Below, piece after piece: positions 17,478 through 24,965 of a DNA stretch of 64,000 bases. Made by a program: the position numbers and the translations under genes. Origin of the DNA: Kordia jejudonensis (GTDB lineage Bacteria; Bacteroidota; Bacteroidia; Flavobacteriales; Flavobacteriaceae); assembly GCF_001005315.1 (NCBI RefSeq), contig NZ_LBMG01000001.1:155588-219587 (forward strand). The letters are read 5' to 3'. The stretch's first letter is position 1. Each line of letters begins with the position of its first letter. The notes below the pieces were generated by a model. The model made no database searches. It saw only the letters and a program-made list of their open reading frames with translations, and was not told where the DNA came from.

Positions 17478-18875
17478 TTACTTATCCATACGAACAATTT
17501 TTGGTGTAAAACTTCCGACAACTTCCACCAATTCAGTTTGGTTTGCCATGACATGATGAATGTTTTTGTATGCCATTGGCGCTTCGTCAATTCCGCCACC
17601 TAGTAAAGTCACTCCATGCTCTTTTAATTGCTTTTTTACATCACTTTGCGTGATGGTTTGCTTTGCTTTTCGCCTTGATAATTGGCGTCCTGCTCCATGC
17701 GAAGCCGATTGTAACGAATGTACGTTTCCTGTTCCTCGAACGATAAATCCTGGCGCTGTCATAGAACCTGGAATGATTCCCAACACTCCTTTTTGTGCAG
17801 GAGTTGCTCCTTTTCGATGTACAATGAGTTCTTCGCCATTTACGATTTCTTTCCAAGCAAAATTGTGATGATTTTCTACCATCGCCAACGGTCTTGCACC
17901 CAATGCTTTTCCTAAACGCTTGTGAATGTCGTGGTGACACGCCGATGCATAATCGCCCGCAAGATTCATTGCCAACCAGTATTCTTGTCCGTCTTGCGTA
18001 TTTAGATCGAGCCACGCTAGGTTTTTCGCTTCTCCAGGTAACGGTGTTTGTTGTATTGCTAATTTTGTATACTGTTTTGCAATATTAGCACCTAAACCAC
18101 GCGATCCGCTATGCGACAGAATTCCTAAATATTTCCCGATAGGAACATTGAATTCGTTATTTACATCAGAAACATCTACGATTCCAAATTCCACAAAATG
18201 GTTTCCACCACCTGACGAACCTAATTGTGTGTACGCCTTTTTGAATAGTTTTTTTACCGTTGGAATGTCTTTGAATTCCGTTCGTTCAAAAATTTCATGA
18301 TCATTGATACGTTTGTGAGTTTCGTAGCCACCAAATTTGGTGTGTTCTTGCAACATATTCACATATTTATCTTTGTGACCTTCCAAATAAGACGCTGGAA
18401 TATCATAGATGGACAAACACATTCGGCAACCGATATCAACGCCAACTCCGTATGGAATTACGGCGTTTTTTGTTGCCAATACACCACCAATTGGTAAACC
18501 GTACCCTGCATGTCCGTCAGGCATTAATGCACCTGCTTTTGCTATTGGTAATTTTAACGCGGTATACAATTGATGTTTTGCTTCTTCTTGAATTCCGTTT
18601 TCGCCAAATATGGTAAACGGCGCTCGTTTTGTTTCTAATTTTTTTGCTTCTATGTGTACAGGAGTTGTCAATTCTTCAGCGATTTTGCCTACTATGCCAT
18701 CTCCTAGATATTTTTCAGGATGTTTAAGAATCGTTTTGAGACGTTGTAATACTTTGTCTTTTCGATCTTTTTTAAAGTGTTTCAACATGACATCAATTGC
18801 GATGCTGATTACTTTTCCCTTTTGTGGATATCCTATTTCTATGAGGTCTTTGCCTCGTAATTTTAATTTTGCCAT
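17478..18875 (-). CDS. rtcB: RtcB family RNA ligase
   Basis: The 465-residue protein joins RNA 2',3'-cyclic phosphate or 3'-phosphate ends to 5'-OH ends using GTP and Mn2+. All metal and guanylylation motifs are visible: DIGC (Cys150), GGGNHF (His226), SHSGSRG (His255), ENHHNF (His336/337), HRKGATPA (His353) and SHGAGRQLSR with His393, equivalent to the histidine that is guanylylated. The N terminus is longer than in E. coli RtcB (408 residues), as in PrfH-associated RtcB enzymes. It starts 10 bp after the pcfJ-like gene, so the two are co-transcribed. Together with prfH it suggests repair of cleaved rRNA or tRNA. Confidence 0.97.
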   Translation of the reverse strand: MAKLKLRGKDLIEIGYPQKGKVISIAIDVMLKHFKKDRKDKVLQRLKTILKHPEKYLGDGIVGKIAEELTTPVHIEAKKLETKRAPFTIFGENGIQEEAKHQLYTALKLPIAKAGALMPDGHAGYGLPIGGVLATKNAVIPYGVGVDIGCRMCLSIYDIPASYLEGHKDKYVNMLQEHTKFGGYETHKRINDHEIFERTEFKDIPTVKKLFKKAYTQLGSSGGGNHFVEFGIVDVSDVNNEFNVPIGKYLGILSHSGSRGLGANIAKQYTKLAIQQTPLPGEAKNLAWLDLNTQDGQEYWLAMNLAGDYASACHHDIHKRLGKALGARPLAMVENHHNFAWKEIVNGEELIVHRKGATPAQKGVLGIIPGSMTAPGFIVRGTGNVHSLQSASHGAGRQLSRRKAKQTITQSDVKKQLKEHGVTLLGGGIDEAPMAYKNIHHVMANQTELVEVVGSFTPKIVRMDK

Positions 18876-18885
18876 AACTTAAATT

Positions 18886-20193
18886 TTAAAGCCATTTCCC
18901 GATTTTTAGATCGTGTTGTGTAGCCCAATCGTTCATGATTTTTTTGGCTACAGCCGAAATTGGCTTGTTATATCGTGCTTTTGCTTGCACTATGGTTTGT
19001 GATCGTAAGTCCACTTCAATTGTAGCTAATGTTTCTTCAGCTTTTAAGAAACTTGCACAGCGCAATGTGAAAATACTGGTTACTTTTACGCAGCATGAAC
19101 GTGCATATGAAGCAACACAATGATTCATTTTTCTTCCTTCAGCAATTAATTCTTTTGATGAACAAAGTTCGAATAGACGGTATTTTTTAGTCTCTTTTTC
19201 TTGCTTTGTTCTTACAATTAATGAACTGCTTATGGAAGGATTCCACGTGTACAATTCTCTTGTGTTTACTTCATGAATTGCTTGCTGTACGTGCCATTCG
19301 TCTGACTGTCGCGTCAACGAAGTAATGGTTCTTCCTTTGATCGTATATGCAGCATCATTTTGAATACAACTGCTTAAATAGTCTATGATTTCGCCCATTT
19401 TGTTGAAATCTAACATGCTTTGTCTCATGAAAAACTGAATGACCGTTTCCCAAAAAGCTTCATGCGCAAAGTCGTTTCTACTTAATGCCGAAGATGCAAT
19501 GCGTTCTGCTACTATTTCATCTGTTCCGAAAGCTAATGCTTGTGCCCTACGCAACGCCATTTCGATAGTGTAATTTGGTGGCGCTTGTAAAAAGTAATGC
19601 GCTCCTTTTTTTGTCAATCGAACAGGAACTTTTGAAAGATTTTTGACGCTTAATCCGCATCCTAAATCTATAAACCACAGCATGTATTTGCGATTATTGT
19701 CGAACCAAGCTTCGTACATAAATGCTGGAACTTCATATTTTGCAAAACAGTGACGTACTAAATCCTTCAATTGTTTGTCAGGATTGTGACTGTTTCGTTT
19801 CCAGCTTTTTACGTCTCTTACGTATGATGAACTAAACCACGCAATGTTGTAAATTGTATGTAACAATTCTCGATCTCGTAATAGCTTTGTACAACGTTGT
19901 TTAAATAAATGATCTAGTATTTCTTTAAACGCGGCACGTCTTCTTGATTGTCTTTTTTTGTTTAATGAACTAAAAAGATTATCTAAAATATGCGCTAAGG
20001 TGTTGAACTCATACTGCACATGTTTTTTACCTTCATAAATGGTTTCAACTAAAGCTGGAAATAGTAATTTCTTTGCTTTATTGTGTGCTTTTAAGCTTTT
20101 TTGAATCGAAGCTTCTTTTGCTTTTGCTTCAAGTTTTTCTTTTAATCTTCTGGACTTCGATTTATGCTTTCGATGTATTTGTGATGTTTCCAT
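18886..20193 (-). CDS. PcfJ-like domain protein
   Basis: The 435-residue protein has a basic, charged N terminus (HRKHKSKSRRLKEKLEAKAKE) and a long helical middle. The C-terminal PcfJ-like signature is LIAEGRKMNHCVASYARSC, then IFTLR, then ATIEVDLRSQTIVQAKARYNKPI. Conserved His-Cys and a later Cys could be catalytic or metal-binding. The family is named after a pCF10 plasmid protein of unknown function. Here the gene is chromosomal and directly precedes rtcB (10-bp gap), which makes an RNA-related function plausible. The leader upstream (20194-20451) is long and contains a hairpin at about 20294-20325 (ACTG-AAAC/GTTT-CAGT on the minus strand). No close alternative annotation. Confidence 0.8.
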   Translation of the reverse strand: METSQIHRKHKSKSRRLKEKLEAKAKEASIQKSLKAHNKAKKLLFPALVETIYEGKKHVQYEFNTLAHILDNLFSSLNKKRQSRRRAAFKEILDHLFKQRCTKLLRDRELLHTIYNIAWFSSSYVRDVKSWKRNSHNPDKQLKDLVRHCFAKYEVPAFMYEAWFDNNRKYMLWFIDLGCGLSVKNLSKVPVRLTKKGAHYFLQAPPNYTIEMALRRAQALAFGTDEIVAERIASSALSRNDFAHEAFWETVIQFFMRQSMLDFNKMGEIIDYLSSCIQNDAAYTIKGRTITSLTRQSDEWHVQQAIHEVNTRELYTWNPSISSSLIVRTKQEKETKKYRLFELCSSKELIAEGRKMNHCVASYARSCCVKVTSIFTLRCASFLKAEETLATIEVDLRSQTIVQAKARYNKPISAVAKKIMNDWATQHDLKIGKWL

Positions 20194-20451
20194 GACTGTT
20201 TCTTTTGAATGTTATTTTCAGTAAAAAATTTCGATACTTGTGTTTGTTGTTGCATTTCTGTTTTTTTTGCGTTAAAAATTCTTTTTTTGGTACTGAAAAC
20301 ACACTCCCGAGTTTACAGTCGCTCCATTTGTTTGAGTAAATTCATCTTTTTTTGTTTTGTGTTGCTACACGATTTCTAGTTTTTGTTGTGTTGTTATTCT
20401 ATTGCTTACTTATACTTTTTAATACCTTTTCAGGCTTCTCAAAAATTTTGA

Positions 20452-20529
20452 TGAGATCCCAATTTTCATTGGGATTAGTTCAACTTACATTTTTGTGTGT
20501 GCCTTTCAGGCTTCTCAAAACTGAGTTTC
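20452..20529 (-). repeat. Element E2: second copy of the structured inverted repeat
   Basis: Minus-strand counterpart of E1. The hairpin ATCCCAAT-GAAA-ATTGGGAT (read on the minus strand) occupies 20475-20456, followed by CTCAT as in E1. A further partial copy of the block TTTTGAGAAGCCTGAAA lies at about 20429-20446 on the same strand. E1 and E2 face each other and bracket rtcB and the pcfJ-like gene. E2 begins directly after the terminator at 20531-20572. Confidence 0.65.
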
Positions 20530-20530
20530 A

Positions 20531-20572
20531 CTAAAAACAAAAAGCCCGATTCTTAGGTAGAACCGAGCTTTT
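20531..20572 (-). terminator. Intrinsic terminator of the second small-RNA candidate
   Basis: A 14-bp stem (20540-20553 with 20559-20572, loop 5 nt) is perfect only in the minus-strand RNA, where two G-U pairs replace A-C mismatches of the plus strand. It is followed by TTTTTGTTTTT. This fixes the transcript as minus-strand. Confidence 0.8.
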
Positions 20573-20690
20573 ATACTGTTGTGTATATATTCTTTTATTC
20601 CAAAGAATAATTTGGTTCTAATGCGAACAATAGCTTGGTTTTCCCAAGTGTTGCTACGATATGTTTTTGTCCTGTTTTGATCATATGCTA
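20533..20690 (-). ncRNA. Putative small RNA 2 upstream of the pcfJ-rtcB genes
   Basis: There is no credible ORF between two minus-strand terminators. The minus strand folds locally: CTTGG-GAAAA-CCAAG, GTTC-GCATTA-GAAC, TTATTC-TTTG-GAATAA, then the terminal terminator. It shares ACATATCG and an ACTTGGG box with candidate 1 (20704-20889), and ATCGTAGCAACAC recurs as ATCGTGTAGCAACAC at about 20359-20373, closer to the pcfJ-like gene. The 5' end is a guess and no good promoter was seen, so it could be processed from a longer transcript. Confidence 0.45.
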
Positions 20691-20703
20691 AAAATATATG
20701 CAT

Positions 20704-20735
20704 AAAAAAACCCGAGCCTTTTCTGACTCGGGTTT
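20704..20735 (-). terminator. Intrinsic terminator of the first small-RNA candidate
   Basis: A 9-bp stem AAACCCGAG/CTCGGGTTT (20708-20716 with 20727-20735, loop 10 nt) is followed by a T7 run on the minus strand. Confidence 0.88.
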
Positions 20736-20889
20736 GTATGCTGTGCTATCTATGTTAGATAAAGTTACAACTGGTAAAACCCAAGTCGTATGCTGGAATG
20801 TTTCCGGCATCATTTCGATATGTAAGTTTTACGTTTTGCACTTTATAGTTTTTTGTTACTAATTAATTTTTTGTTTTGTCACGTTTTGA
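20704..20889 (-). ncRNA. Putative structured small RNA 1 (~185 nt)
   Basis: This non-coding unit has a consensus -7 box upstream (20896-20903) and a strong terminator. The minus-strand RNA can form nested helices: ATAAAGT with ACTTTAT closing the fold, GTAAAAC with GTTTTAC inside it, then TCG/CGA, ATGC/GCAT and GGAA/TTCC with a 3-nt loop. The arrangement of 5' and 3' parts pairing into one long stem recalls Y RNAs, which in other bacteria are encoded near RtcB or Ro60 genes. I see no sequence match that proves homology, and 6S-like or unrelated RNA is possible. Confidence 0.55.
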
Positions 20890-20895
20890 TGGTTG

Positions 20896-20903
20896 CAAAT
20901 ATA
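20896..20903 (-). promoter_or_regulatory. Candidate -7 element (TATATTTG) of small RNA 1
   Basis: On the minus strand TATATTTG is an exact TAnnTTTG match, with TTTG 21 bp upstream as possible -33 box. It lies just downstream of the 20930 gene, so the transcript would be independent of that gene. Confidence 0.5.
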
Positions 20904-20929
20904 GAAGATCATTTTTCAATTTTCCAAAT

Positions 20930-21808
20930 TTATTTTTTGGAAGCAGCATTTTTGAGGTACATTTTGAGTAGAGAATGATCTGATTTCCAAGTCGAAATTT
21001 TTTCAGTTTTTTGAATTTGTAAATCTTGAGAAACCCAGATATGATCTAATGAGAGCAATGGAAAATTCCAAAACCACGTTTCCAAAAATCCATTCCCTTT
21101 TTCGGCAAATGCATGCTGGTAATTTTTTTTGTAATTTTTAAAAAATAATGACGCATATGGCGTGTTAAAATCACCTAAAATGATTGTTTTTTGAGTTGTT
21201 TTTACCCTAGAAAGAATATTTTTTAGCATGGGTTTTCTAAAAAATTTGATATTCGCAGAAACATCTACCGCATAAAAATCGATATTATTTGTGCTAAAAT
21301 GAACTATTGTTACGTGTTCTTTTGTAGTACTTGATTTTATGTTGATTGGCGTTTTTGAGAAGATTCCTATTGCATAATCGTTGAAATAAAAGTGATCGTT
21401 TGGGAATGTTTTTTTAGCTTTTTCAAATTTCTCTAGGTCACTTTCTATCAATACTGCTACATCTGGAATTGCTCCGTTTTCTTGAAATGCGTCTTCAAAA
21501 CTTTCTGTGCGATACGCATTCCACAAAACAATTTCCAATCCGTCTGAATTTTTCGAATCTGAAGTAAATACAAAGCTGTTTTTGATCCAAATGATTGTCA
21601 ACAAGGCAATTAAAACTACATAGTACTTTCTGGCGGAAGCCTTTATAAATAGTAGTAAAAACAACACTCCAAGAATAATGAGCAGAAGCGGCGTTGCATA
21701 GAATAGTAGCGACGAAATGTAGTACGTATCTTTTATTGTGAAATGAATTACAGTTGCTATACACAAAAATAATTGCAATGCTTTTTTAACGTATTTTTTT
21801 AGTTTCAT
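20930..21808 (-). CDS. Membrane-anchored endonuclease/exonuclease/phosphatase (EEP) family protein
   Basis: The 292-residue protein has three hydrophobic segments in residues ~8-82, then a periplasmic or cytoplasmic EEP domain. Recognisable motifs are IVLWNAYR, a Glu in VAVLIESDLE, ILGDFNTP (Asp-Asn catalytic pair), LDHIWVS and the terminal SDHSLL with the catalytic His. Family members hydrolyse phosphodiesters in nucleic acids, phospholipids or phosphoinositides. The Asn in NAY is retained. It lies 31 bp from the YciI-like gene on the same strand with a REP-like palindrome between. Substrate unknown. Confidence 0.85.
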   Translation of the reverse strand: MKLKKYVKKALQLFLCIATVIHFTIKDTYYISSLLFYATPLLLIILGVLFLLLFIKASARKYYVVLIALLTIIWIKNSFVFTSDSKNSDGLEIVLWNAYRTESFEDAFQENGAIPDVAVLIESDLEKFEKAKKTFPNDHFYFNDYAIGIFSKTPINIKSSTTKEHVTIVHFSTNNIDFYAVDVSANIKFFRKPMLKNILSRVKTTQKTIILGDFNTPYASLFFKNYKKNYQHAFAEKGNGFLETWFWNFPLLSLDHIWVSQDLQIQKTEKISTWKSDHSLLKMYLKNAASKK

Positions 21809-21809
21809 A

Positions 21810-21837
21810 GTAGATTACTGCCTGCGCAGGAATGACA
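21810..21837. repeat. REP-like palindrome
   Basis: TAGATTACTGCCTGCGCAGGAATGACA fills the gap between the EEP and YciI-like genes; same family as 17315. Confidence 0.75.
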
Positions 21838-21839
21838 TA

Positions 21840-22328
21840 TTAGCGTAATGGAAATCCTTTTGCTGCCCACCAAGGATGAATTTCAATTTCCAGGCGACCA
21901 GCTTTTACCATTGGATCTGAATTAGCCAAACTGTCTGCCATTTCAATAGTTGGTACGTTGTAAATGGTAATACCACGAATGTCGCCCAAATCGCCAAAAG
22001 GTCCTGAAATATCTGCATAACCCAACTCGTACATTTTTCCTAAATGTGCTAAATGCAATCGTTGTAAACTATCTGCCACACGTTTTGGCTGTTCTCTATT
22101 TTTTCCTTTTTTTAAGAACGCCATAAAATACTGTTGCATAAGTACGGTATCTTTCGTTTTTGGATCTATGTAATCTAAGATTTTGTACCCTTTTGCTACC
22201 AATTCTCTTTTGAGTTGTAGTGTTGGTTTTTGTACGGTTGTGGTTTCTTTTGCTACTGTTTTTTCAGGTGTCTGATTGCACGAAAAACAGAAAAGTACAA
22301 TAAAAAATATACAGATGTATTTATTCAT
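21840..22328 (-). CDS. YciI-like (YCII domain) lipoprotein
   Basis: I use the ATG at 22328, which gives a lipoprotein signal (MNKYICIFFIVLFCFSC), rather than the longer reading from 22430. After a ~40-residue linker the YCII domain follows: FMAFLKKGKNREQ, LHLAHLGKMYELG, SGPFGDLGDIRGITIY, and AGRLEIEIHPWW. The His-Asp pair typical of YciI-fold enzymes is present (HLAHL, and Asp in GDIRG). Function is unknown in the family. Its start overlaps the end of the CYTH gene by 8 bp, indicating translational coupling. Confidence 0.85.
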   Translation of the reverse strand: MNKYICIFFIVLFCFSCNQTPEKTVAKETTTVQKPTLQLKRELVAKGYKILDYIDPKTKDTVLMQQYFMAFLKKGKNREQPKRVADSLQRLHLAHLGKMYELGYADISGPFGDLGDIRGITIYNVPTIEMADSLANSDPMVKAGRLEIEIHPWWAAKGFPLR

Positions 22329-22797
22329 GATGCCAAGTTTTATACGGTTTTTTACTGAGTTGTGAGTTGTAATATTGTGTTTGTCCTGTAACTTCTTTGC
22401 CAAGCCACGTTGGTTTTTGAAATGCTTCATTTTCGTGTTGCAATTCTACTTCTGCGACAATTAATCCTTCGTTTTCTCCAAAAAATTCATCAACTTCAAA
22501 AGTATGTGTTCCTCTAGGAATGTTGTGTCGTATTTTTTCAATGATACCTTCTTCGCAAAGTTGTAATAATTGTTTTGCTTCCGCGATTGAGATTTCTTTT
22601 TCCCATTCGAAACGACTTGTACCGCTTTCGTTCGATTTTCCTTTGATGGTTAGAAATCCTTCATCTCCTTTGATCCGAATACGAACCGTACGTTCGGGAT
22701 GCGTGTTAAGAAAACCTTGCGCTATTTCGAAAGAAGTTATCGCTTCTTCTTTGAATTTTTGATTGTTCACGAGAAATTTTCGTTCTATTTCTTGCAT
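22321..22797 (-). CDS. CYTH domain protein (triphosphate-tunnel metalloenzyme)
   Basis: The 158-residue protein opens with EIERKF, the CYTH signature (ExExK). It continues with TVRIRIKGDEGFLTIKGK, FEWEKEI, and VDEFFGENEGLIVAEVEL, supplying the alternating basic and acidic residues of the tunnel. Bacterial short members often hydrolyse inorganic tripolyphosphate. It is the first gene of a two-gene transcript with the YciI-like lipoprotein and diverges from dinB with a 41-bp gap. Confidence 0.92.
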   Translation of the reverse strand: MQEIERKFLVNNQKFKEEAITSFEIAQGFLNTHPERTVRIRIKGDEGFLTIKGKSNESGTSRFEWEKEISIAEAKQLLQLCEEGIIEKIRHNIPRGTHTFEVDEFFGENEGLIVAEVELQHENEAFQKPTWLGKEVTGQTQYYNSQLSKKPYKTWHHE

Positions 22798-22838
22798 AAA
22801 TACTGTTATAGTGTGCTAAAGATACTATAATTTTGAAT

Positions 22839-23948
22839 ATGGCTTTTGATTTCCCTTTACGAAAAATTATTCATGTAGATATGGATGCGTTTTACGCGTC
22901 TGTAGAACAGATGGATAATCCTGAATTGAAAGGTAAACCATTGGCAGTTGGCGGCGGATCAAAACGCGGCGTGGTAAGTGCTGCGAGTTATGAAGCGCGT
23001 AAGTTTGGCGTTCGAAGTGCTATTAGTGGTTTTTTGGCGAAGAAACGTTGTCCTGATCTTATTTTTGTCCGTCCACGATTTGATCGATATAAGGAGATTT
23101 CAAAACAAATTCGTACTATTTTTTATGAATATACTGATTTGGTAGAGCCGCTTTCGCTAGATGAAGCGTATTTGGACGTAACGCAGAACAAGAAAGGAAA
23201 TCCGAGTGCTTCTTTGATTGCCGAAGAAATTAGAGCTAAGATTTTGAAAGATGTTGGTTTGACTGCTTCCGCGGGAATTTCCATTAATAAGTTTGTTGCC
23301 AAAGTTGCCAGTGATTATAATAAACCAAACGGACAAAAAACCGTGCCGCCTGAAGAAGTACTCGATTTTTTAGAAGCATTGGATATTCGGAAGTTTTACG
23401 GCGTTGGAAAGGTAACGGCAGAGCGCATGTATCAATTGGGGATTTTTACTGGAAAAGATTTAAAAAGTAAAGATGTCGAATTTTTAACGGAGCATTTTGG
23501 CAAATCGGGAAGCTTTTATTACAATGTTGTTCGCGGTATTCATTTGAGCGCCGTAAAACCAAATAGAATTGCTAAATCGGTTGGTGCCGAACGTACATTT
23601 TCAGATAATTTGACTAGTGAAATTTTTATGCTGGAAAAGCTTGAAAATATTGCGATTGAACTCGAAAAACGTTTGAAAAAGTATGTAATTTCTGGAAAAA
23701 CCATCACATTGAAAATTAAGTATAGCGATTTTACTACGCAAACTCGAAGCAAAACAATTTCCTATTTTATTTCAGATAAAAGCTTGATTTTAGAAACCGC
23801 CAAAGAGTTGTTGTATCAAGAGAAATTGAAAGATTCTGTACGCTTGCTAGGAATTTCTTTGAGCAATTTAAATACTGATAAGAAAGATAAACAACAAAAA
23901 ACCGAACAGAAAAAACAGATTTCCGTTCAGTTGAAGTTTAAGTTTTGA
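22839..23948 (+). CDS. dinB: DNA polymerase IV (Y-family translesion polymerase)
   Basis: The ATG at 22839 is preferred over the TTG at 22833. Motifs: IIHVDMDAFYASVEQ with metal-binding Asp14 and Asp16, YxxxR region ASYEARKFGVRSAI, and SLDEAYLD with the catalytic Asp-Glu. The HhH segment is at about residues 180-215 and the little-finger domain at 235-345. The C terminus SVQLKFKF could be the beta-clamp-binding tail. Role: low-fidelity synthesis past damaged bases. Nothing like a LexA box was recognised in the 41-bp upstream gap; a TAATTTTG is at 22828-22835 but too close to the start to be convincing. Confidence 0.95.
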   Translation: MAFDFPLRKIIHVDMDAFYASVEQMDNPELKGKPLAVGGGSKRGVVSAASYEARKFGVRSAISGFLAKKRCPDLIFVRPRFDRYKEISKQIRTIFYEYTDLVEPLSLDEAYLDVTQNKKGNPSASLIAEEIRAKILKDVGLTASAGISINKFVAKVASDYNKPNGQKTVPPEEVLDFLEALDIRKFYGVGKVTAERMYQLGIFTGKDLKSKDVEFLTEHFGKSGSFYYNVVRGIHLSAVKPNRIAKSVGAERTFSDNLTSEIFMLEKLENIAIELEKRLKKYVISGKTITLKIKYSDFTTQTRSKTISYFISDKSLILETAKELLYQEKLKDSVRLLGISLSNLNTDKKDKQQKTEQKKQISVQLKFKF

Positions 23949-24077
23949 CTTTTTAGATCGCTAAAGCTTTTAGATTGTTAGGTGAGTTACATTTCGTAAT
24001 CAGTTTCACTTGCCATAATTATGCTGATATTTTTTCCTGTCATTCTGCACTTAATGTGTAATTTATCTTCCTTATTT

Positions 24078-24199
24078 ATGGATTCCTGCCTGCGCAGAAA
24101 TAACAATAAAATTTAGCTGTCACTTCCAGTGAAATTTCAGCATGAAAATTGTATCGAGAAGTACTTTGAAAAGAGTTGTTTCTAAGCAGATCTCGATAC
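24078..24199. repeat. REP-like palindrome and an inverted fragment of the GIY-YIG-flanking repeat
   Basis: 24078-24104 is a decayed GGATTCCTGCCTGCGCAGAAATAAC copy. GTATCGAGAAGTACTTTG at 24151-24168 is the exact reverse complement of the start of the 61.9-kb repeat, and TCTCGATAC occurs at 24191-24199. The 285-bp gap after dinB otherwise shows no gene. Confidence 0.7.
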
Positions 24200-24233
24200 A
24201 ACGAATCGCAGATTCGCCACTCTATCTGACGTT

Positions 24234-24857
24234 TTAGTTTATAGAAACTTTCGATAACACATACAACATTTCCGTTCCGATTTGTTGGCAACGCTCGTCA
24301 TATTTTTGTGCTTCTTGTGCTGTTCCATCAAATGCTTTTGGATCTTCAAAAGGCAACGCAATTCTGAAATCGGTTCCTGACACAAACGGACAACCTTCAT
24401 CCGCTTCCGTACACACCATGATCGCCGCAAATGCTTCTTTTGGATTTGGTGCTTCATCAAAACGTTTTGAAAAGGCTTGATATGCTTCCTGATTTTCTTG
24501 CCATTTAATGTTGTAAATCGGATTTTTAGCTTGTGCTTCAATAGCTACTTTGAAACCAATTCTTTCTACTGCAGCAATTGCATTTGGATGAAACAAAGTG
24601 GCTTCTGTTCCGCCAGAAAAGCTTTGTAATGTTGGCAATTTGTAATAGTCAGCTGCAACTGCTAACCACAATTGTCCTAAGTGACTTCTGCGTGAATTGT
24701 GTGTGCAAATTACAATCAGTTTGGGCATTTTTTTTGCTTCGTATTTTTCCTGAATGTACGTAGAAAGTTGCGCTAATTGTTCTTTTCGTTCCGATGGAAT
24801 TTCATCAAAATGTTGCGCTAGTTGTTCAATGTTTTTTAGTAGTTTTTGAAAAATCAT
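24234..24857 (-). CDS. Low-molecular-weight phosphatase / ArsC-like protein
   Basis: The 207-residue protein has the P-loop CTHNSRRSHLGQ (C-x5-R-S type) at residues 51-62, as in thioredoxin-coupled arsenate reductases and LMW tyrosine phosphatases. Later come MVCTEADEGCPFVSG (two Cys, residues ~147-156) and LPFEDPKAFDGTAQEAQKYDERC, with the Asp-Pro general acid. The Cys pair would suit an arsenate-reductase-like disulfide relay; a flavobacterial phosphatase role is equally possible. No arsenic-resistance genes are nearby. Single-gene unit. Confidence 0.82.
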   Translation of the reverse strand: MIFQKLLKNIEQLAQHFDEIPSERKEQLAQLSTYIQEKYEAKKMPKLIVICTHNSRRSHLGQLWLAVAADYYKLPTLQSFSGGTEATLFHPNAIAAVERIGFKVAIEAQAKNPIYNIKWQENQEAYQAFSKRFDEAPNPKEAFAAIMVCTEADEGCPFVSGTDFRIALPFEDPKAFDGTAQEAQKYDERCQQIGTEMLYVLSKVSIN

Positions 24858-24965
24858 ATCATATGTTTACTAAAGTTAAACTTTGTCTGTTACGTATTTG
24901 TTGTAAAAAATATGCTTCAAGTACAATGTTGTATTGAAGCATAGTTTTTCTAAAATTATATTGTG

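Noticed and set aside
18886..20193. Conjugative plasmid or integrative element because of the PcfJ name
   Set aside because: No relaxase, type IV secretion, integrase or att site is nearby, and the family name comes from one plasmid protein.
17066..20529. E1/E2 as terminal inverted repeats of a transposon
   Set aside because: No transposase lies between them and no target duplication was seen; rtcB and pcfJ are not mobility genes.
22828..22835. TAATTTTG as dinB promoter
   Set aside because: It would place the transcription start at or beyond the chosen ATG.
24239..24541. 100-codon second frame in the ArsC-like gene
   Set aside because: It is a Lys-rich shadow within a gene whose own frame has clear motifs.
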